Shown here one piece after another: positions 54,900-63,652 of a stretch of DNA of 64,000 nucleotides (positions are counted from its first letter, which is position 1; every line of letters starts with the position of its first letter). Below the pieces are notes generated by a model. That model made no database searches. It was not told the origin of the DNA and saw nothing but the letters and a program-made list of their open reading frames with translations. The stretch lies in the NCBI RefSeq assembly GCF_004796535.1, contig NZ_SPHY01000003.1, forward strand, positions 186,001-250,000, read 5' to 3'. The position numbers and the translations under genes were made by a program. This stretch comes from Sphingomonas flavalba. GTDB taxonomy: Bacteria; Pseudomonadota; Alphaproteobacteria; Sphingomonadales; Sphingomonadaceae.

Positions 54900-55627
54900 T
54901 GGAACGCATCGTCTACGATCGGATGGCAGCGCTCGACACGCGCCACTGGTGGTATCGCGCCCGCCGCGAGGTGCTGGCGGCGCTGATCGCCCGGCAGATC
55001 GTCCTCCCCGCCGACGCGCGCGTGCTGGAGATCGGCTGCGGCACCGGCCACAATCTGGCGATGCTCGGCCGTTTCGGCGCGGTCGACGCGATCGAGATCG
55101 ACCCGGTGGCGCGCGGCGTCGCCAGTGAACGGCTCGGCCGTCCGGTCGGCAGCAGCCCACTGCCCGATCTGGCCGGCGTACCCGGCGGCTATGCGTTGAT
55201 CGCAGCGCTCGATGTCGTCGAACATGTCGCCGACGACCGCGCCGCGCTCCGCGCGATGGCTGACCGGCTGGCGCCGGGCGGGCGAATGCTGATCACCGTC
55301 CCCGCCCACCCGTGGATGTGGAGCGCGCACGACGTCGTCAACCATCATCACCGCCGCTACACCCGCGCCACACTGACCGGGGCGATCGCCGACGCCGGCC
55401 TGCGACTGGACATGCTTGGCTGGTTCAACAGCCTGCTGTTCCCGCTGGCGGCTGGCGCGCGGATCGCCGGGCGGCTGCGCGGCAAGCAGGACAGCGACGA
55501 CACGCTGCCGCCGGCCCCGATCAACCGCCTGTTCGAGCGCGTCTTCGCGCTGGAACGTTACGCGATCGGGCGCTTCCCGCTGCCCCCGGGCGTGTCGCTC
55601 GCCGCGATCATCTCCGCCGGCACGTGA
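54899..55627 (+). CDS. Class I SAM-dependent methyltransferase
   Basis: A 242-residue methyltransferase. Motif I VLEIGCGTGHNLAML starts near residue 41, motif IV-like ALDVVEHVADD near 99, and YDRMAALDTRHWWYRARREV at the N-terminus is a recurring head of sugar- or lipid-linked methyltransferases of the Methyltransf_11/23 type. It overlaps GtrA by one base and its last 70 bp overlap the convergent GtrB-like gene. The neighbourhood points to a surface-glycan or polyprenyl-linked substrate, but none is shown. Confidence 0.85.
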   Translation: MERIVYDRMAALDTRHWWYRARREVLAALIARQIVLPADARVLEIGCGTGHNLAMLGRFGAVDAIEIDPVARGVASERLGRPVGSSPLPDLAGVPGGYALIAALDVVEHVADDRAALRAMADRLAPGGRMLITVPAHPWMWSAHDVVNHHHRRYTRATLTGAIADAGLRLDMLGWFNSLLFPLAAGARIAGRLRGKQDSDDTLPPAPINRLFERVFALERYAIGRFPLPPGVSLAAIISAGT

Positions 55628-56589
55628 CCCAGCCGCGCCTGGCCGCCGAGCGGCCCGGCGACGTCGGAGACGATATAGAGCGGCCGGCGCTTCGCCTCGA
55701 TATAGAGACGGCCGAGATATTCGCCGATCATGCCCAGCACGAACATCTGCACCGCGCCGAGCACGACGACGATCAGCATCAGCGAAGTCCAGCCCTGCAC
55801 CGCGCTGCCGCTGAAGAAGCCGATGGCGATATAGATCAGCAGCAGGAAGGACGCGGCGAGCAGCCATAGCGCGACATGGCTCGCCAGCCGCAGCGGCGCG
55901 GTTGAAAAGCCGGTGACCGCGTCGAGGGCGAAGCGGATCATTTTCGACAGCGGGTAATGCGATTCGCCGGCGAGCCGCTCCGCCCGGTCATAGGGAAAGG
56001 GCACCTGACGAAAGCCGATCCAGGCTACCATGCCGCGAATGAAGCGCGCCTGTTCCGGCAAGCTGAGCAACGCGTCGAGCGCCCGCCGGCTCATCAGCCG
56101 GAAATCGCCGGTGTCGACCGGTATGTCGGTGTCGGTCAGCCGGCTGAGCGCGCGATAGAACAGCGCCGCCGTCGCCTTCTTGAACAGCGTCTCGCCGGCA
56201 CGCTTGCGGCGCACGGCATAGACGACGTCGGCGGCCTCGCCGTCCATCACCGCCATCATCTCGCCCAGCAGTTCGGGCGGGTCCTGCAGGTCGGCGTCGA
56301 TGATCAGGATGCGCTCGCCCCGACACAGGTCCAGCCCGGCGGTCAGTGCCAACTGGTGGCCGTGGTTGCGCGACAGGTCGATCGCGGCAAGGTGGGGGTC
56401 GGCGGCGCACAGCCGCTGCATCACCGCCCAGCTACCGTCGCGCGATCCGTCGTTGATCAGCACGATCTCGTGCGACGGCCCGACGGCGGCGGTCGCCGCG
56501 GCAGACAGGCGGCGGTGCAGCGCGGCCAGGCAGGGCGCCTCATTGTAACAGGGAACGACGATGGAAAGCGCTGGGCGCGGGGCGGTCAT
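55558..56589 (-). CDS. GtrB-like polyprenyl-phosphate glycosyltransferase (GT2)
   Basis: A 343-residue GT2 enzyme of the dolichol/undecaprenyl-phosphate sugar transferase type (GtrB/ArnC/DPM1). N-terminal catalytic domain: VVPCYNEAPCL, INDGSRDGSW (DDGS-like), the DADLQDPPELLGEMM metal/sugar motif and PVDTGDFRLMSRRALDALL; C-terminal two-helix anchor (VALWLLAASFLLLIYIAIGFF in parts, and LMLIVVVLGAVQMFVLG) ending with IGEYLGRLYIEAKRRP. It likely loads a sugar onto undecaprenyl phosphate at the inner face. The start overlaps the stop of the polytopic gene upstream (ATGA); the 3' end overlaps the methyltransferase by 70 bp. Confidence 0.92.
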   Translation of the reverse strand: MTAPRPALSIVVPCYNEAPCLAALHRRLSAAATAAVGPSHEIVLINDGSRDGSWAVMQRLCAADPHLAAIDLSRNHGHQLALTAGLDLCRGERILIIDADLQDPPELLGEMMAVMDGEAADVVYAVRRKRAGETLFKKATAALFYRALSRLTDTDIPVDTGDFRLMSRRALDALLSLPEQARFIRGMVAWIGFRQVPFPYDRAERLAGESHYPLSKMIRFALDAVTGFSTAPLRLASHVALWLLAASFLLLIYIAIGFFSGSAVQGWTSLMLIVVVLGAVQMFVLGMIGEYLGRLYIEAKRRPLYIVSDVAGPLGGQARLGHVPAEMIAASDTPGGSGKRPIA

Positions 56590-58157
56590 GAACGCTGGTC
56601 CTGGAGGGGGAGGCTATGCGCCGCGCGATAGAGCCGATCGCGTCCGTTGGTCCAGATCAGCAGCAGTCCGCGCACCCATTCGGGCCGGATATGCGGCGGG
56701 CCGATCAGCCAGACATAGTCGAAGGCTGTGCGCGGAAAGCGGGTCAGCGCATGGTCGATCGTGTGCCACTCTTCCCCCGGGCAATCCCGCGCGGTGACCA
56801 GTTCGGACGGGTCACGGTCGAACCCGGGCGCGCCGATATCGCGCACGCCCAGCAATTGGGCACCGGCCATCGCCCACTGGTCGTTGGAAAAGGCCTCGCG
56901 CCGGACGATCGCCATCGCGCCCAGATGCTCGGTGCGGGGGCTGAACCACGGCAGGCCGCAACCATGGCCGACGAAAGTCACCAGCCGGGCACCGTGCGGC
57001 ACATGGTCGAGCGCGTCGAGGGCACGATCGTAACGGTCGCTGGCCAGCGCCAGGCTGGTCGTCGTCGCGGCGGTCCGGACCAGGAAGAAAGCAAGCCCGG
57101 CGGCGGCCAGCCCGCCGAGGAAGCGACGGCCGGCGGCATCACCCGGCCGGATCGCGACCAGCATGACCGCGATCATGAACGGGGTCAGCCGCATATCGGC
57201 GTAAGCGCTGCCGAACACCACGCGTGGCAGCAGCAGGAACACCGCGAGCAGGACCAGCGCGCTCGCCGCCAGATTGCGCGAGAAGCCAAGCCGCCGGCTG
57301 AACGGCGCGGCGGCGATGACCAGCAGCATCACGCCGAGCGTCGCGATGTCGAACCAGCGCCAGCGGTCACGCAGCGTCATCTCGATCCACAGCGCCTTGG
57401 CATCCCAGTTGAACCAGTCGCCGGTCTGGCCGCCGACATGCTGGCCGCCACGCCACAACGCCATCAACAGCACCGGCGGCGCCAGCGGCAGGCACTGGAT
57501 GCCGGCCGGCACCAGCGACCGGTGCCAGGCGCGCCCCGAGTCGTGAATGCGCACCACCTCGGCCGAAAACGCCATGACACCCAACGTTCCCCAGCCATAG
57601 GTATGGGTAACCCACAGCAACATCGACAGCGGCACGAACAGTACCGCGCGCAGCCGGAACCGGCCGAGCCGCGCCAGCCGCAGCCAAAGCGCGAAGGCAT
57701 TCAGCGCCAGCGCCATCGACAGCGCAAAATTGACGAAGCCGAAATGGAACGGATGACCATAGGCCAGCGGCAGCGCGAACAGCACCGTCGGCGGCACCCG
57801 GCCATGGACCTCGCGCGCGATCCAGATCATGCCGAGCACGGTCAGCGCCGGAATGACGATGACGATCAGCTTCACCGCCAACTCCAGCCCGAAGACCGGG
57901 GCGATCAGTTCGACCAGCAGGTCGACGCCGAGATTGCCGATCAACTGCCAGTCGAAACTGTAGAAGGCCGACAGGCTGGGCGATGCATCGCCCATCAATT
58001 GTACCTGGTAGCGCCCCATATGGCCCGGCAAGTCGACCAGCGGCGGGATCGGCGGATAGAGCAGCGGGACGATACTCAGCCCCACCAGCAGCGCCAGGAA
58101 CGCCCGGCCCTGCCACCATGGGGCTTCCTGTCCGGACGGAGGCACGCGCTGGTTCAC
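56586..58157 (-). CDS. Polytopic membrane protein with DLPxH motif, GT-C-like
   Basis: A 523-residue inner-membrane protein with about ten to eleven helices and a C-terminal outside domain. PPLVDLPGHMGRYQVQL after the first helix (key DLPGH) resembles the acidic first-loop motif of polytopic GT-C transferases. It is translationally coupled to the GtrB-like gene (ATGA). By analogy with gtrA-gtrB-gtrC units, it may be the serotype-specific transferase that uses the polyprenyl-linked sugar. No firm family assignment; inference from topology and context. Confidence 0.65.
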   Translation of the reverse strand: MNQRVPPSGQEAPWWQGRAFLALLVGLSIVPLLYPPIPPLVDLPGHMGRYQVQLMGDASPSLSAFYSFDWQLIGNLGVDLLVELIAPVFGLELAVKLIVIVIPALTVLGMIWIAREVHGRVPPTVLFALPLAYGHPFHFGFVNFALSMALALNAFALWLRLARLGRFRLRAVLFVPLSMLLWVTHTYGWGTLGVMAFSAEVVRIHDSGRAWHRSLVPAGIQCLPLAPPVLLMALWRGGQHVGGQTGDWFNWDAKALWIEMTLRDRWRWFDIATLGVMLLVIAAAPFSRRLGFSRNLAASALVLLAVFLLLPRVVFGSAYADMRLTPFMIAVMLVAIRPGDAAGRRFLGGLAAAGLAFFLVRTAATTTSLALASDRYDRALDALDHVPHGARLVTFVGHGCGLPWFSPRTEHLGAMAIVRREAFSNDQWAMAGAQLLGVRDIGAPGFDRDPSELVTARDCPGEEWHTIDHALTRFPRTAFDYVWLIGPPHIRPEWVRGLLLIWTNGRDRLYRAAHSLPLQDQRS

Positions 58158-58289
58158 GCTTAACGCCTATTCCCTGTGCCGCCCCGCTTCAAGCCGGCGC
58201 GCAAGCCATTGTGCGGCGCGCCCGCCCCGCCTGCCCTCAGGTACCTTCGGTCGGGGGGCAGCGAACAAGCCGCCCCTTCGCGGCCGAAG

Positions 58290-58309
58290 ATGCCGGCTTG
58301 CGCCGGCAT
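58290..58309. repeat. Short GC palindrome downstream of argG
   Basis: ATGCCGG and CCGGCAT form a perfect 7-bp stem with loop CTTGCG, 22 bp beyond the argG stop. The wording GATGCCGGCTTGCGCCGGC recurs as a dispersed palindrome in alphaproteobacterial genomes to my knowledge. It may end the argG transcript. Only one copy is in this window. Confidence 0.5.
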
Positions 58310-58331
58310 GACGACAGCGTGGCGATCCGTC

Positions 58332-59549
58332 CTAGCGGTCGCGGCGGCCGAGCAGGCGCAGGCGCAGCGCGTTCAGCTTAATGAAGCCTTCGGCGTCGCG
58401 CTGGTCATAGGCGCCGGCGTCGTCCTCGAAGGTGACGACCTTCTCCGAATAGAGCGAATAGGGCGACTTGCGGCCAATGACGTGGACGCCGCCCTTGTAC
58501 AGCTTCAGCCGGACGGTGCCGGTCACCTTCTGCTGGCTGTGGTCGACCAGCGCCTGCAGCATCTCGCGCTCCGGGCTGAACCACAGGCCGTTGTAGATCA
58601 GCTCGGCATAACGCGGCGCCAGTTCGTCCTTCAGATGGGCGGCGCCGCGGTCCAGCGTGATCTGCTCGATCCCGCGATGGGCGAGGTGGAGGATGGTGCC
58701 GCCCGGCGTCTCGTACATGCCGCGCGACTTCATGCCGACGAAGCGGTTCTCGACCAGGTCGAGCCGACCGATGCCGTGGGTCCGGCCCAGGTCGTTCAGC
58801 TTCGCCAGCAGGCTGGCCGGGGATAGCCCCTCGCCGTTGATCGCGACGGCATCGCCGCGCTCGAAATCGACGGTGATGATCTCCGGCGCGTCCGGCGCAT
58901 CTTCCGGGTTGACGGTGCGCGAATAGACATAATCCGGCACCTCCTCCCACGGGTCTTCCAGCACCTTGCCCTCCGACGAGGTGTGGAGAAGATTGGCGTC
59001 GGTCGAAAACGGACTTTCGCCACGCTTGTCCTTCGGGACCGGAATCTGGTGTGCCTCGGCAAAGCCGATCAGCGCGGTGCGGCTGGTCAGGTCCCATTCC
59101 CGCCACGGCGCGATCACCTTGATGTCGGGGGCAAGCGCGTAATAGCCGAGTTCGAAGCGGACCTGATCGTTACCCTTGCCGGTCGCGCCATGGCTGACCG
59201 CGTCGGCACCGACCTGACGGGCGATCTCGACCTGGCGCTTGGCGATCAGCGGCCGCGCGATCGAGGTGCCGAGCAGATACAGCCCTTCGTACAACGCATT
59301 GGCCCGCATCATCGGGTAGACATAGTCCCGCACGAATTCCTCGCGCAGGTCGTCGATGAAGATATGCTCCTGCTTCACCCCCATCAGCTCGGCCTTGCGC
59401 CGTGCCGGCTCCAGTTCCTCGCCCTGGCCAAGGTCGGCGGTGAAGGTGACGACCTCGCAACGATAGGTGGTCTGCAGCCACTTCAGGATCACGCTGGTGT
59501 CGAGGCCACCGGAGAAGGCGAGCACCACCCGGTCGATCTTGTCGGTCAT
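58332..59549 (-). CDS. argG: Argininosuccinate synthase
   Basis: Condenses citrulline and aspartate with ATP in arginine synthesis. The 405-residue protein is full length, begins [19 protein letters not shown] with the ATP pyrophosphatase loop SGGLDTS at 13-19, and has family segments [21 protein letters not shown] in parts, [38 protein letters not shown] in parts and ending [21 protein letters not shown] in parts. A plausible promoter lies 40-70 bp upstream. argB is 8 kb away; the pathway is not in one operon. Confidence 0.97.
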   Translation of the reverse strand: MTDKIDRVVLAFSGGLDTSVILKWLQTTYRCEVVTFTADLGQGEELEPARRKAELMGVKQEHIFIDDLREEFVRDYVYPMMRANALYEGLYLLGTSIARPLIAKRQVEIARQVGADAVSHGATGKGNDQVRFELGYYALAPDIKVIAPWREWDLTSRTALIGFAEAHQIPVPKDKRGESPFSTDANLLHTSSEGKVLEDPWEEVPDYVYSRTVNPEDAPDAPEIITVDFERGDAVAINGEGLSPASLLAKLNDLGRTHGIGRLDLVENRFVGMKSRGMYETPGGTILHLAHRGIEQITLDRGAAHLKDELAPRYAELIYNGLWFSPEREMLQALVDHSQQKVTGTVRLKLYKGGVHVIGRKSPYSLYSEKVVTFEDDAGAYDQRDAEGFIKLNALRLRLLGRRDR

Positions 59550-59589
59550 TGTCGGCTTGGTCCTGTCGGATAGGAAAGGAATCGCCGCC

Positions 59590-59618
59590 CTATTAGGCAG
59601 CGGCGGGACAAGTCACAA
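59590..59618 (-). promoter_or_regulatory. Candidate sigma70-type promoter of argG
   Basis: On the minus strand TTGTGA (59613-59618) and TAATAG (59590-59595) are separated by exactly 17 bp, about 40 bp upstream of the argG ATG. Reasonable match to the housekeeping consensus; not proven. Confidence 0.45.
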
Positions 59619-59648
59619 CATCGGAACTGTTCGGCAGGCCCGGCCGCG

Positions 59649-60884
59649 CTAGCGCGGCAAGCGCGCTTCCGCCTGTGCCATATAATCGCGGGTGATCGGC
59701 AGGGCAGTACGGCGGCGGGCATACTGGATCTGATAGTTGCACATCTCCGCCGCTTCGAACGCGACCAGCGATCCGGCAAGATAGAACTGCCACATGCGGA
59801 AGAACCGCTCGTCGTAGAGCGCGACAATCGCGGCGCGGTTGGCGGTCGCCCGGTCGTACCAGTGCTGGATCGTGTAGGCGTAGTGGAGCCGCAAATTCTC
59901 GACATCGGTAGCGATCAGATGCGCCTTCTCGCTGGCCGAGACGATCTCGCTCAGCGACGGGCAGTAGCCGCCGGGAAAAATATATTTGCGCGTCCACGGG
60001 TCGGTCTGCCCCGGCAGGCCCAGCCGGCCGATCGTGTGGAGCAGCATCGCGCCGTCGTCGGCGAGGATCTCGCGGCACTTGCGGAAGAAGGTCAGGTAAT
60101 TCGGCGGCCCGACATGCTCGAACATGCCGACCGAGACAATGCGGTCGAACCGCTCCTCGACCCGGCGATAATCGCGCAACTCGAAACGGACGCGGTCGGC
60201 CAGTCCAGCTTCTTCGGCGCGCCGGCGAGCGACCTTCAGTTGCTCTTCCGACAGGGTGATGCCGAGCACACTGACCCCCTCCACCGCCCGCGCCAGATAG
60301 AGCGCCATCCCGCCCCAGCCGCAGCCGATGTCGAGCACGCGGTTGCCCGGCTTTAGGTTCAGCTTGGCGGCGATATGCGCTTTCTTGTCGGCCTGCGCCT
60401 GTTCCAGGCTGTTGCCGGGGTCGGTGAAATAGGCACAGCTATATTGCCGGTCGGCGTCGAGGAACAACGCGTAGAGGTCGTCCGACAGATCGTAGTGATG
60501 GGCAACATTCTGCTTCGAGCGCCGTTCCCAGTTCATCCGGCCGAGCGCCGCCCGGCTGCGGTCGACCAGGCGCAGCAGCGGGTTGCTGATGTCGACTTCG
60601 ACCGCGCCACCGCCTTCCCACGGCGCATTGTGGAGAATCAGGCGGAGCAGCGCGAGGATGTCGCCCTGTTCCAGCACCATCCGCCCGTCCATGAAGGCTT
60701 CACCGGCCGCAAGTTGCGGGTTGCGGGCGATCGCCCCGGTGACGCCTCGATCGGTGAAACGAATCGCGACGGTCGGGAAGCCGGCTTCCGGGGCGCCGAA
60801 GCGTTCGACCGACCCGTCGGCATTGGTGACCGTCAGTTCGCCCCGATGGACAAGGCGGCGGAGAAAATGGGAAAGCAGCGACAT
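59649..60884 (-). CDS. cfa: Cyclopropane-fatty-acyl-phospholipid synthase
   Basis: Adds a methylene bridge from SAM to unsaturated membrane acyl chains. The 411-residue protein is normal size. A substrate-binding N-terminal domain precedes VLDIGCGWGGMALYLA (SAM motif I), then GITLSEEQLKVARRRAEEAGL in parts, FDRIVSVGMFEHVG and the C-terminal region with WTRKYIFPGGYCPSLSE and AYTIQHWYDR, typical of Cfa. Cyclopropanation usually rises in stationary phase or acid stress. It lies between TSUP and argG on the same strand with gaps of 91 and 99 bp. Confidence 0.93.
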   Translation of the reverse strand: MSLLSHFLRRLVHRGELTVTNADGSVERFGAPEAGFPTVAIRFTDRGVTGAIARNPQLAAGEAFMDGRMVLEQGDILALLRLILHNAPWEGGGAVEVDISNPLLRLVDRSRAALGRMNWERRSKQNVAHHYDLSDDLYALFLDADRQYSCAYFTDPGNSLEQAQADKKAHIAAKLNLKPGNRVLDIGCGWGGMALYLARAVEGVSVLGITLSEEQLKVARRRAEEAGLADRVRFELRDYRRVEERFDRIVSVGMFEHVGPPNYLTFFRKCREILADDGAMLLHTIGRLGLPGQTDPWTRKYIFPGGYCPSLSEIVSASEKAHLIATDVENLRLHYAYTIQHWYDRATANRAAIVALYDERFFRMWQFYLAGSLVAFEAAEMCNYQIQYARRRTALPITRDYMAQAEARLPR

Positions 60885-60975
60885 CGCCTAGCCGTATCAA
60901 ATTCCGGCGCGATAATCCTAGCCCCGTTTTCCGGCGGGACCGCACCGGCCCACGCCAAACTTCCTTCCGCGCCTC

Positions 60976-61734
60976 TCAAATCCCTTGCGCGAACGCGCGG
61001 AAGAAAAAGACCAGCGTCGTCGTCGCGGTGATGAAGATGGTGAAACCGCGCACCACCGCGGCCGGCAATCGCTGGCCGACCAGAGCGCCGCCATAGCCGC
61101 CGGCGAGCGCGCCGAGCAGCAACGCCAGCGCCGGGGCCCAAGCAACCATGCCGGTGACGATGAACAGCAGGATCGCGGCGCTGTTGGCGGCGCTGGTCAT
61201 CAGCGTGCGGGGCGGATTCAGGCTCTTGGGGTCGGCACCGTCGAGCAGCCCCCAGGCGGCAAGCATCATCAACCCGACCGCGCCGCCGAAATAGCCGCCA
61301 TACAGGCCAAGGACGAATTGCACGCCAAGCACCACCGGCGCGCCCAGCGTGAAGCGGCGGCGCAACGCTTCGCCGATCTGTTTGGCGAAGACGATGGCCA
61401 GCGTCGCGGTCAACAGCAGCCAGGGCAGGATGACGTCGAACGCCCGCGACGGCGTCAGGATCAGCAGCAACCCGCCGATCAGGCCGCCGGTCACCGTCAC
61501 CGCCGCCATCGTCCGCACCGGCACGCTGGCGATCGGGCGCAACCCCCTGCGATAGGCCCAGACGCTGGCGAGACCGCCGGGGAACAGCGCCACCGTGCTC
61601 GACGCGTTGGCGATCGTCGACGGCACGCCGAAGGCGATCAGCGCCGGCAACGAAACGAAGGACCCGCCGCCGGCCATCGCGTTCATCGCCCCGGCGAGCA
61701 CGCCGGCGCACGCGACCAGCAGCAGTTCGGTCAC
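60976..61734 (-). CDS. TSUP family transporter (TauE/SafE)
   Basis: A 252-residue inner-membrane anion transporter of the TauE/SafE/YfcA family, implicated in sulfite, sulfonate or organic anion transport. It has about eight helices, the N-terminal [22 protein letters not shown] signature in parts ([10 protein letters not shown]), and the repeat [17 protein letters not shown] in the middle. The GTG start at 61734 overlaps the rlmN stop (GTGA), so translation is coupled. Substrate not predictable. Confidence 0.88.
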   Translation of the reverse strand: MTELLLVACAGVLAGAMNAMAGGGSFVSLPALIAFGVPSTIANASSTVALFPGGLASVWAYRRGLRPIASVPVRTMAAVTVTGGLIGGLLLILTPSRAFDVILPWLLLTATLAIVFAKQIGEALRRRFTLGAPVVLGVQFVLGLYGGYFGGAVGLMMLAAWGLLDGADPKSLNPPRTLMTSAANSAAILLFIVTGMVAWAPALALLLGALAGGYGGALVGQRLPAAVVRGFTIFITATTTLVFFFRAFAQGI

Positions 61735-62924
61735 AGCGCCGCCTGCTTTTCCTCCGCCAGCCGATCCAGCTCCGCACGGCTGCGCTTTTCGCTCGACGAC
61801 TTGAGCTGGCCGCACGCGGCCATGATATCCCGCCCACGCGGGGTGCGGACGGGCGCGGATATCCCCGCTTCGAACACGATATCGGAGAAACGCCTGATCC
61901 GGTCAGGATCGGAGCATTCGTAGGGAGCGCCCGGCCAGGGGTTGAACGGGATCAGGTTGACCTTGGCCGGCAGCCGATACTTGCGGATCAGCCGGACCAG
62001 TTCGCGCGCGTCGGCGTCGCTGTCGTTCTTGTCCTTCAGCATCACATATTCGAAGGTGATGCGTCGGGCGTTGTTGGCGCCGGGATAGGCGGCGCAGGCG
62101 GCAAGCAGTTCCTCGATGCCGTATTTGCGGTTGATCGGCACGATCTCGTCACGCACGTCCTTGGTTACCGCGTGCAGCGATACCGCCAGGTTGACGCCGA
62201 TCTCCTCACCGGCACGCGCCATCATCGGCACCACGCCCGACGTGCTGAGCGTAATCCGGCGGCGCGACAGGGCCAGACCGTCGCCGTCCATGACGATCTT
62301 CAGCGCGTCGCGGACATTGTCGAAATTATAGAGCGGCTCGCCCATTCCCATCATCACGATGTTGGTCAGCATCCGCCCGTCGGGCGACGACGGCCATTCG
62401 CCGAGCGAATCGCGGGCCAGCATCACCTGCCCGACGATCTCGCCGGGGGTCAGGTTGCGGACCAGCCGCATCGTGCCGGTGTGGCAGAAGCGACAGTTCA
62501 GGGTGCAGCCGACCTGGCTGGAAACGCAGAGCGTCCCGCGGTCGGCGTCGGGGATGAACACCGCTTCATATTCCTGCGCGTCGTCGGAACGCAGCAGCCA
62601 TTTGCGGGTACCGTCGGTCGAGACCTGCGCCTCCACCACCTGCGGCCGGCCGACGACGAAGCGCTGCTCCAGCCAGCCGCGCATGTCCTTGGCGATGTCG
62701 GTCATCACCGCGAAATCGGTGGCGCCGCGATTGTAGATCCAGTGCCACAACTGCTTGGCGCGGAGTTTGGCTTGCTTCGTCTCCATCTGCGATTCGAGCA
62801 GCGCCTCGCGGATCTGCAGCTTCGACAGACCGACGAGATCGATGCGGCCGTCGGCGCGCGGCGTCGCAACGCGTGGAGCGACGACCGGGTCGACGAGGCC
62901 GGGAATGGACATGGGCACGTTCAT
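61731..62924 (-). CDS. rlmN: Dual-specificity 23S rRNA (A2503)/tRNA (A37) methyltransferase
   Basis: Radical-SAM enzyme that makes 2-methyladenosine at 23S rRNA A2503 and tRNA A37. The 397-residue protein has the 4Fe-4S CxxxCxxC motif at C140, C144 and C147 ([13 protein letters not shown]), the SAM-binding GEP-like [12 protein letters not shown], and the C-terminal cysteine in [10 protein letters not shown] that forms the methyl intermediate. The N-terminal 20 residues are Pro/Val-rich and not part of the core. It precedes the TSUP gene with a coupled start and follows the IalB-like gene. Confidence 0.95.
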   Translation of the reverse strand: MNVPMSIPGLVDPVVAPRVATPRADGRIDLVGLSKLQIREALLESQMETKQAKLRAKQLWHWIYNRGATDFAVMTDIAKDMRGWLEQRFVVGRPQVVEAQVSTDGTRKWLLRSDDAQEYEAVFIPDADRGTLCVSSQVGCTLNCRFCHTGTMRLVRNLTPGEIVGQVMLARDSLGEWPSSPDGRMLTNIVMMGMGEPLYNFDNVRDALKIVMDGDGLALSRRRITLSTSGVVPMMARAGEEIGVNLAVSLHAVTKDVRDEIVPINRKYGIEELLAACAAYPGANNARRITFEYVMLKDKNDSDADARELVRLIRKYRLPAKVNLIPFNPWPGAPYECSDPDRIRRFSDIVFEAGISAPVRTPRGRDIMAACGQLKSSSEKRSRAELDRLAEEKQAAL

Positions 62925-62959
62925 GACCGGCGGCCCTTAGGCCAAAAGGCGGACATTTT

Positions 62960-63454
62960 CTACCGTCGCCGCCGCCCGCAGCCGAGCGCGGCGGCATCGA
63001 TCGCCGTCGCGGCCCCGCGCAGGCGGTAACTGTCGGTAAAGCTGCCGCCGTTCTTGCCCCGGCTCGTCACCCGCAGCGTGCCGCCATTGCGCATTGCCGC
63101 GACGATCGCCGCGTCGGTCCGCGCATCGGGCGCCCAGGCGTCGACCCGGCCCGCGACCAGCGCGAAACGGCGGTCGCCGATGCTGAGCGCCACCGGCGCA
63201 TCCTGCCCCCGTTCGTGACTGAGGCGGATGTGGAGTTGGTTGCGCGCGCCGATAGTCGGCCAAAAGGCGATGCTGGCGAACGGCTTCCATGCGGCGGACG
63301 ACCGGCGCAGCGGCTGGGCGATGGCGAAGCAGCGCGGTGGCCGGTCGTCGCGGAACGCGCCCCACCCCTCGAACACGCCCAGCGAATCACGTGCCGACGC
63401 CGCGGTCGCAACCAGTGCCAACAGCAGCGCGGCGTAGGGCTTCAGGCCTGGCAT
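62960..63454 (-). CDS. Invasion-associated locus B (IalB)-like exported protein
   Basis: A 164-residue exported protein: signal peptide MPGLKPYAALLLALVATAASA-R, then a compact beta domain with GVFEGWGAFRDDRPPRCFAIAQP (key GWGAFRD and CFAIAQP), a pattern seen in sphingomonad relatives of IalB. It ends in a basic CGRRRR tail. IalB of Bartonella is a surface virulence factor, but the free-living homologues have no known role. It is 35 bp upstream of rlmN on the same strand and divergent from the outer-membrane protein gene. Confidence 0.68.
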   Translation of the reverse strand: MPGLKPYAALLLALVATAASARDSLGVFEGWGAFRDDRPPRCFAIAQPLRRSSAAWKPFASIAFWPTIGARNQLHIRLSHERGQDAPVALSIGDRRFALVAGRVDAWAPDARTDAAIVAAMRNGGTLRVTSRGKNGGSFTDSYRLRGAATAIDAAALGCGRRRR

Positions 63455-63652
63455 GCCCGCCCCAATACCGCCGCATCGATGAACCGGCGTTCAGAAAGGC
63501 TGGCTTTGGCCGCGTGCATGGCCCGTTTCATCTCCGGAATGTGCCCCCGATGCAACAGGCGGGGCTGTTGTCTGAGGTTCATGCAACGCCCGCCCGCTTC
63601 ATGCGATTGGAGCGGCTCGCCGATGTTCTGGCGAACACCAAGGAGTTGTTTA

